Made by a program: the position numbers and the translations under genes
Assembly (NCBI GenBank): GCA_025890175.1
Contig: JANPYM010000001.1
Coordinates: forward strand, 1,957,004 to 2,021,003
Direction of reading: 5' to 3'
DNA from: Ciborinia camelliae
Taxonomy: Eukaryota; Ascomycota; Leotiomycetes; Helotiales; Sclerotiniaceae
Length of the DNA stretch: 64,000 bases
Shown: in pieces, positions 61,056 through 64,000 of the stretch
Layout of the letters: each line of letters starts with the position of its first letter
How positions within the stretch are numbered: position 1 is the stretch's first letter
The notes under the pieces: generated by a model
Seen by the model: only the letters and a program-made list of their open reading frames with translations
What the model was told of the DNA's origin: nothing
Database searches by the model: none

Positions 61056-62930
61056 TTAATTCGACACAGCGGTCATATTCACCTTGGAAATCTTGAAACC
61101 GCCCGGTACCATTGTCTGGAAAACTCCTTCGGGGTCGTACTTGGCTGCTGCAGCTCGGATCTTTTCGATATTGGCGGCCCCGTACCCTTCTAATGGCTTC
61201 TGCGTCTTGTATGCATAATCCAGATAGACGAATGGATTGGATTGGCCAATGCTAATAGCGTAGTCGCTGAGTTGACTAATAAGCAAGTCACCTTGACTTT
61301 GGAAGAAATCATCTTGCTCTTCGCCATTCCATGCCAAGTAGCATTGGAATACTGAGTATAATTCATTAGTATATTCGTGGGAGAGGCGGTATGGTTTTAC
61401 GTACAGACGAGTGTCTCGCTGAATCTATCGAATCCAAGCATGTTGCCACCCCTTTGAACACCAATTTGGCCAAACGCGGTTGGGATAGGCTGGAACATAT
61501 TCTGCATGGTCCAGTTACCAGTTGAACCGCTGTTTATAATGGGAATAAAAGCCTCATGAAGCTCGATCGCCTTGGTGAGAACCCTCAAGTCGTTCTTGAA
61601 AGTAAGTGTTATGAATGAATCCCTAATAATAGATAATCAATAAAACTGTATCAACTGTATGATAGGCTCCGACAGACCTGTATCCGCCTGCTTGCTCGAG
61701 CTCAATTGTAAGATCGGTCATGTTGGTAATTCTCATGGAATCGGATGTGTTGCCAGGGATGGCGAGAAATTCCGTGAACGCCGGTGGGGCCACGACGGGG
61801 TGTGTGTACTCATACGCGTTAATAATTATAGTTTGCTTTGTCAGAGTTGAGTATTGCCAAATCCCTATGGCAGAGCCGTATGGATCATTGTTGATATTGT
61901 TGCCAAAGTTCACCATAGCTTGGAGTTGCTGAGCTGTAGTACTGTCTGGATATGTAACAACACCGCCCCAAATATTGTTGGGTGCATTGTCACCACCAAC
62001 AAAAGTCTCCAAGTCCAGTCGAGTGACGATTCCAAAATTTCCCGAACCTCCTTTCAATGTTTGAAAGAGATCTGGGTTGGTTCCGTTGTTGGCATTGACG
62101 ATTGTGCCATTCGCAAGAACAATCTGAGAATTTATGTTAGACATTCGGGTCTGTGTAAGAGTGTTCTGAATGTTAAACTGACCTCGAAATTTTCAACTCC
62201 GTCACAGACCATCCCCTTGCGACCTGCATAGAATGAGTTTCCTCCACCAAGGGTAAGACCTGCAACTCCGACTGTTGCTGCGCGACCTCCAGCGACAGCA
62301 ACGCCGTACTGATCCGTCTTCTCGTAAACTGATAGCCAACGAGCTCCAGGAAGTACTGCTACAGTGTTGTTTTCAGCATGATAAGTGGTCGAGTTCATCA
62401 AACCCAAGTCAATGGTAACTCCATCCACGATGCTGGCGGCACCTGCCCACTACAGTACAATACGCGTCAATAATTGTACGATTTGATTCCTGAGCCGAAC
62501 CTAGCAGCGCGATGGGACTAGGTAATATCGGGATGACTATTGTACTCACGGTTGTATGACCACCACTTCTGACAGCAAATTGACACGGTTGCGTCTTGTT
62601 TGCCTGCACGAGTGCGACTACGGCTTGTGAGACTTCCGCCGCGTTCCGTGGTTGAATGATACAGTAGGGGTCCAATTGAGCTGCCAATGACCAGTATGAT
62701 TCTACTCGAGCCGTATAGACATCTTGTCCGGGGTACGTAAGTCTATCTGCGAGACCGGCTAATGCCAAAGCATTGCACTTGCAGGAGAATGTTAGTTTAC
62801 ATTAATCCTGGGTTCCACGTGGGTGTGGAGTAGTTCATACACAGTATTGAGTTGTGACATTGCCGTTGGTGCTTGAAGCAGTTGCACCGGCGATGGCAGC
62901 AAAAAGGAGGGCTGTTTTTTCGTGTCTCAT
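61056..62930 (-). CDS. Secreted FAD-linked oxidase (berberine-bridge-enzyme-like)
   Basis: Flavoprotein oxidase of the PCMH/BBE family; exons 62841-62930, 62550-62777, 62183-62449, 61678-62123, 61405-61622, 61056-61351 join to 514 residues. Signal peptide MRHEKTALLFAAIAGATA. The FAD domain contains YCIIQPRNAAEVSQAV, then FAVRSGGHTT, whose His104 is the usual covalent 8-alpha FAD attachment site. It continues with GVAVAGGRAATVGVAGLTLG, GNSFYAGRKGMVCDGVENFE and LKGGSGNFGIVTRLDLETF. The second Cys link of bicovalent members is not obvious. The C-terminus has the BBE signature YLDYAYKTQKPLEGYG with KIRAAAAKYDPEGVFQTMVP. The substrate is unknown; relatives oxidise sugars or secondary metabolites. 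Several Asn-x-Ser/Thr sites fit secretion. Confidence 0.94.
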
Positions 62931-64000
62931 CTTGAATCACTGAATGCTTGGGATGTGGGAAAGCAGTTGGGACGCCAATGTGAGGAAAGATGTTTTAATA
63001 TTGTCGTAGCTGTGGCAAAGACCTGCCGGTAATCTACTGAAAACAAATTAATAACCGCCTCTTCCTCATCATGTCTGAGAGAGCTACGAACGCCAAGATT
63101 CTGAATAATACGCTCTAAACCTAATTCAATCAATGAAGAATTAGGTACACATTTTAAGATTCTCCCAATCATATATATACCTTGTGTTGCACAGTTGACT
63201 ATTCTATTAAAGGGGTAGTGTGTATTCTTGTAGGCGAATTTAGACAGTTTGGCGTGCGAAACTTGAAAGAGATAATGTCAACCCCTGTACCGGGCCCGGA
63301 GCGGTGAAGTTTACCAAGTATACTTCGGCTCTCCATTATTAGTAACTTCTGTCAAGCATGGTACTTTAGTTGACGAGTGCCGATGTTAAACCCTCTTTTG
63401 ACGGCTAGAACGGTGATTGGTAAACACGTGGGCAGTGTGACTATTTGGTATTCTTTCCCACCCAAAGATTCATCTAAATAAATGGGTCGACTTCTCCTTC
63501 ACCAAAGCAGAAAACCCCGCCTTTAATAATATTGCGACACCTTACGAGCAGCGTAGCGAGCTGCAGTCTGCAAGGTCTGCTACATGCAGAGTCAACCCCC
63601 CTGCTGAGGACCCTGTAGGATCCGCTAAGCAATAATACTCAAAAGGGGGGATATCGGTTCTTGAGTTAGAATTGACGAGGAAGGGATTTTGACAGTCGCC
63701 CGGGAGAAAACAAGGAAATATTGATACGCCATTCCCGATATTTTCAAATCTCGTGTTGCAAGTCTGACTATAAAGATGTGACTTGTTTTTGTTGGAAATT
63801 AGAAGTTAGAGCTCCCGATGTCATCAATGAACAAGGTCATTTTCCTTTATGTACAAGTTAAGGATAAGGTTTAACTATATGCCATGAGGTACCTTGCATA
63901 TCAAGAATCAAGATAAGACCACTATGCGTCCCGCTTCACTCTGTCTCCACTGTTCAGAAAGTCTAAACTTCGAATAAAATGCAAAAAACCGTGACATTTT
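62931..64000. other. Upstream region of the oxidase and window end
   Basis: 1.07 kb. It begins with the oxidase promoter (a TATATATA run near 63172-63178). A GGGCCCGG-type GC patch lies near 63.29 kb. No gene, RNA or repeat is recognised up to the right edge. Confidence 0.4.

Noticed and set aside
1..64000. CRISPR arrays, rRNA genes, bacterial operon signals
   Set aside because: None seen; the intron-bearing genes and gene content are those of a fungal nuclear genome, where CRISPR and operon signals are not expected.

Overview
This window is nuclear DNA of a filamentous ascomycete. Genes carry short GT-AG introns (about 45-180 bp) and code for nuclear-encoded mitochondrial proteins, an oligosaccharyltransferase subunit, a TFIIH subunit, a Pth11/rhodopsin-type membrane protein, a WSC plus GH128 cell-wall enzyme, P450s and a Zn2Cys6 regulator relic. 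The overall look (AT-leaning base composition, long AT-rich intergenic tracts, runs of TACCTACC/AGGTAGGT) fits a leotiomycete such as a Botrytis/Sclerotinia relative, but that placement is an inference. I spliced the genes by eye, and every intact model closes in frame.

Layout. 0-3.5 kb: an ACSF3-like acyl-CoA (malonyl-CoA) synthetase running off the left edge, a mitochondrial BolA protein, and an FSH-type serine hydrolase. 4.6-15 kb is accessory: a broken secreted T1-type ribonuclease gene, a seven-exon P450, a 250-bp MITE-like element, an eight-exon MFS drug transporter that lacks a conserved loop, and a rhodopsin/Pth11-type membrane protein between two diverged direct repeats. 15-19 kb is a repeat island: an 8-bp minisatellite, very AT-rich DNA, and a solo LTR with 5-bp target duplication. 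19.2-21.4 kb holds a P450 pseudogene with three frame breaks. An intron-containing tRNA-Asp lies at 22.6 kb and a small Ser-rich protein at 24.3 kb.

26-36 kb is a compact housekeeping block: mitochondrial aspartyl-tRNA synthetase, an AP180-like endocytic adaptor, TFIIH subunit Tfb3/MAT1, NudC, and the OST subunit Swp1/ribophorin II. 36.8-38 kb is a decayed Zn2Cys6 transcription factor. Cytochrome c peroxidase sits at 42-43.3 kb inside sparse DNA. A two-exon protein of unknown function is at 48-49.1 kb. After another empty stretch come a WSC-GH128 beta-1,3-glucanase, a membrane protein with a Ser/Pro-rich tail, a doubtful small ORF, and a secreted FAD-linked (BBE-like) oxidase.

The genes do not form one pathway. 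The 2.7-15 kb segment (hydrolase, P450, MFS pump, membrane receptor-like protein) has the make-up of a fragmentary or eroding secondary-metabolism neighbourhood, but no synthase or cyclase backbone gene is present. The clearest theme of the accessory DNA is gene decay: three pseudogenes (RNase, P450, Zn2Cys6 factor) plus one damaged-looking transporter. They lie beside MITE-like elements, a solo LTR and low-complexity repeats, while the housekeeping genes are intact.
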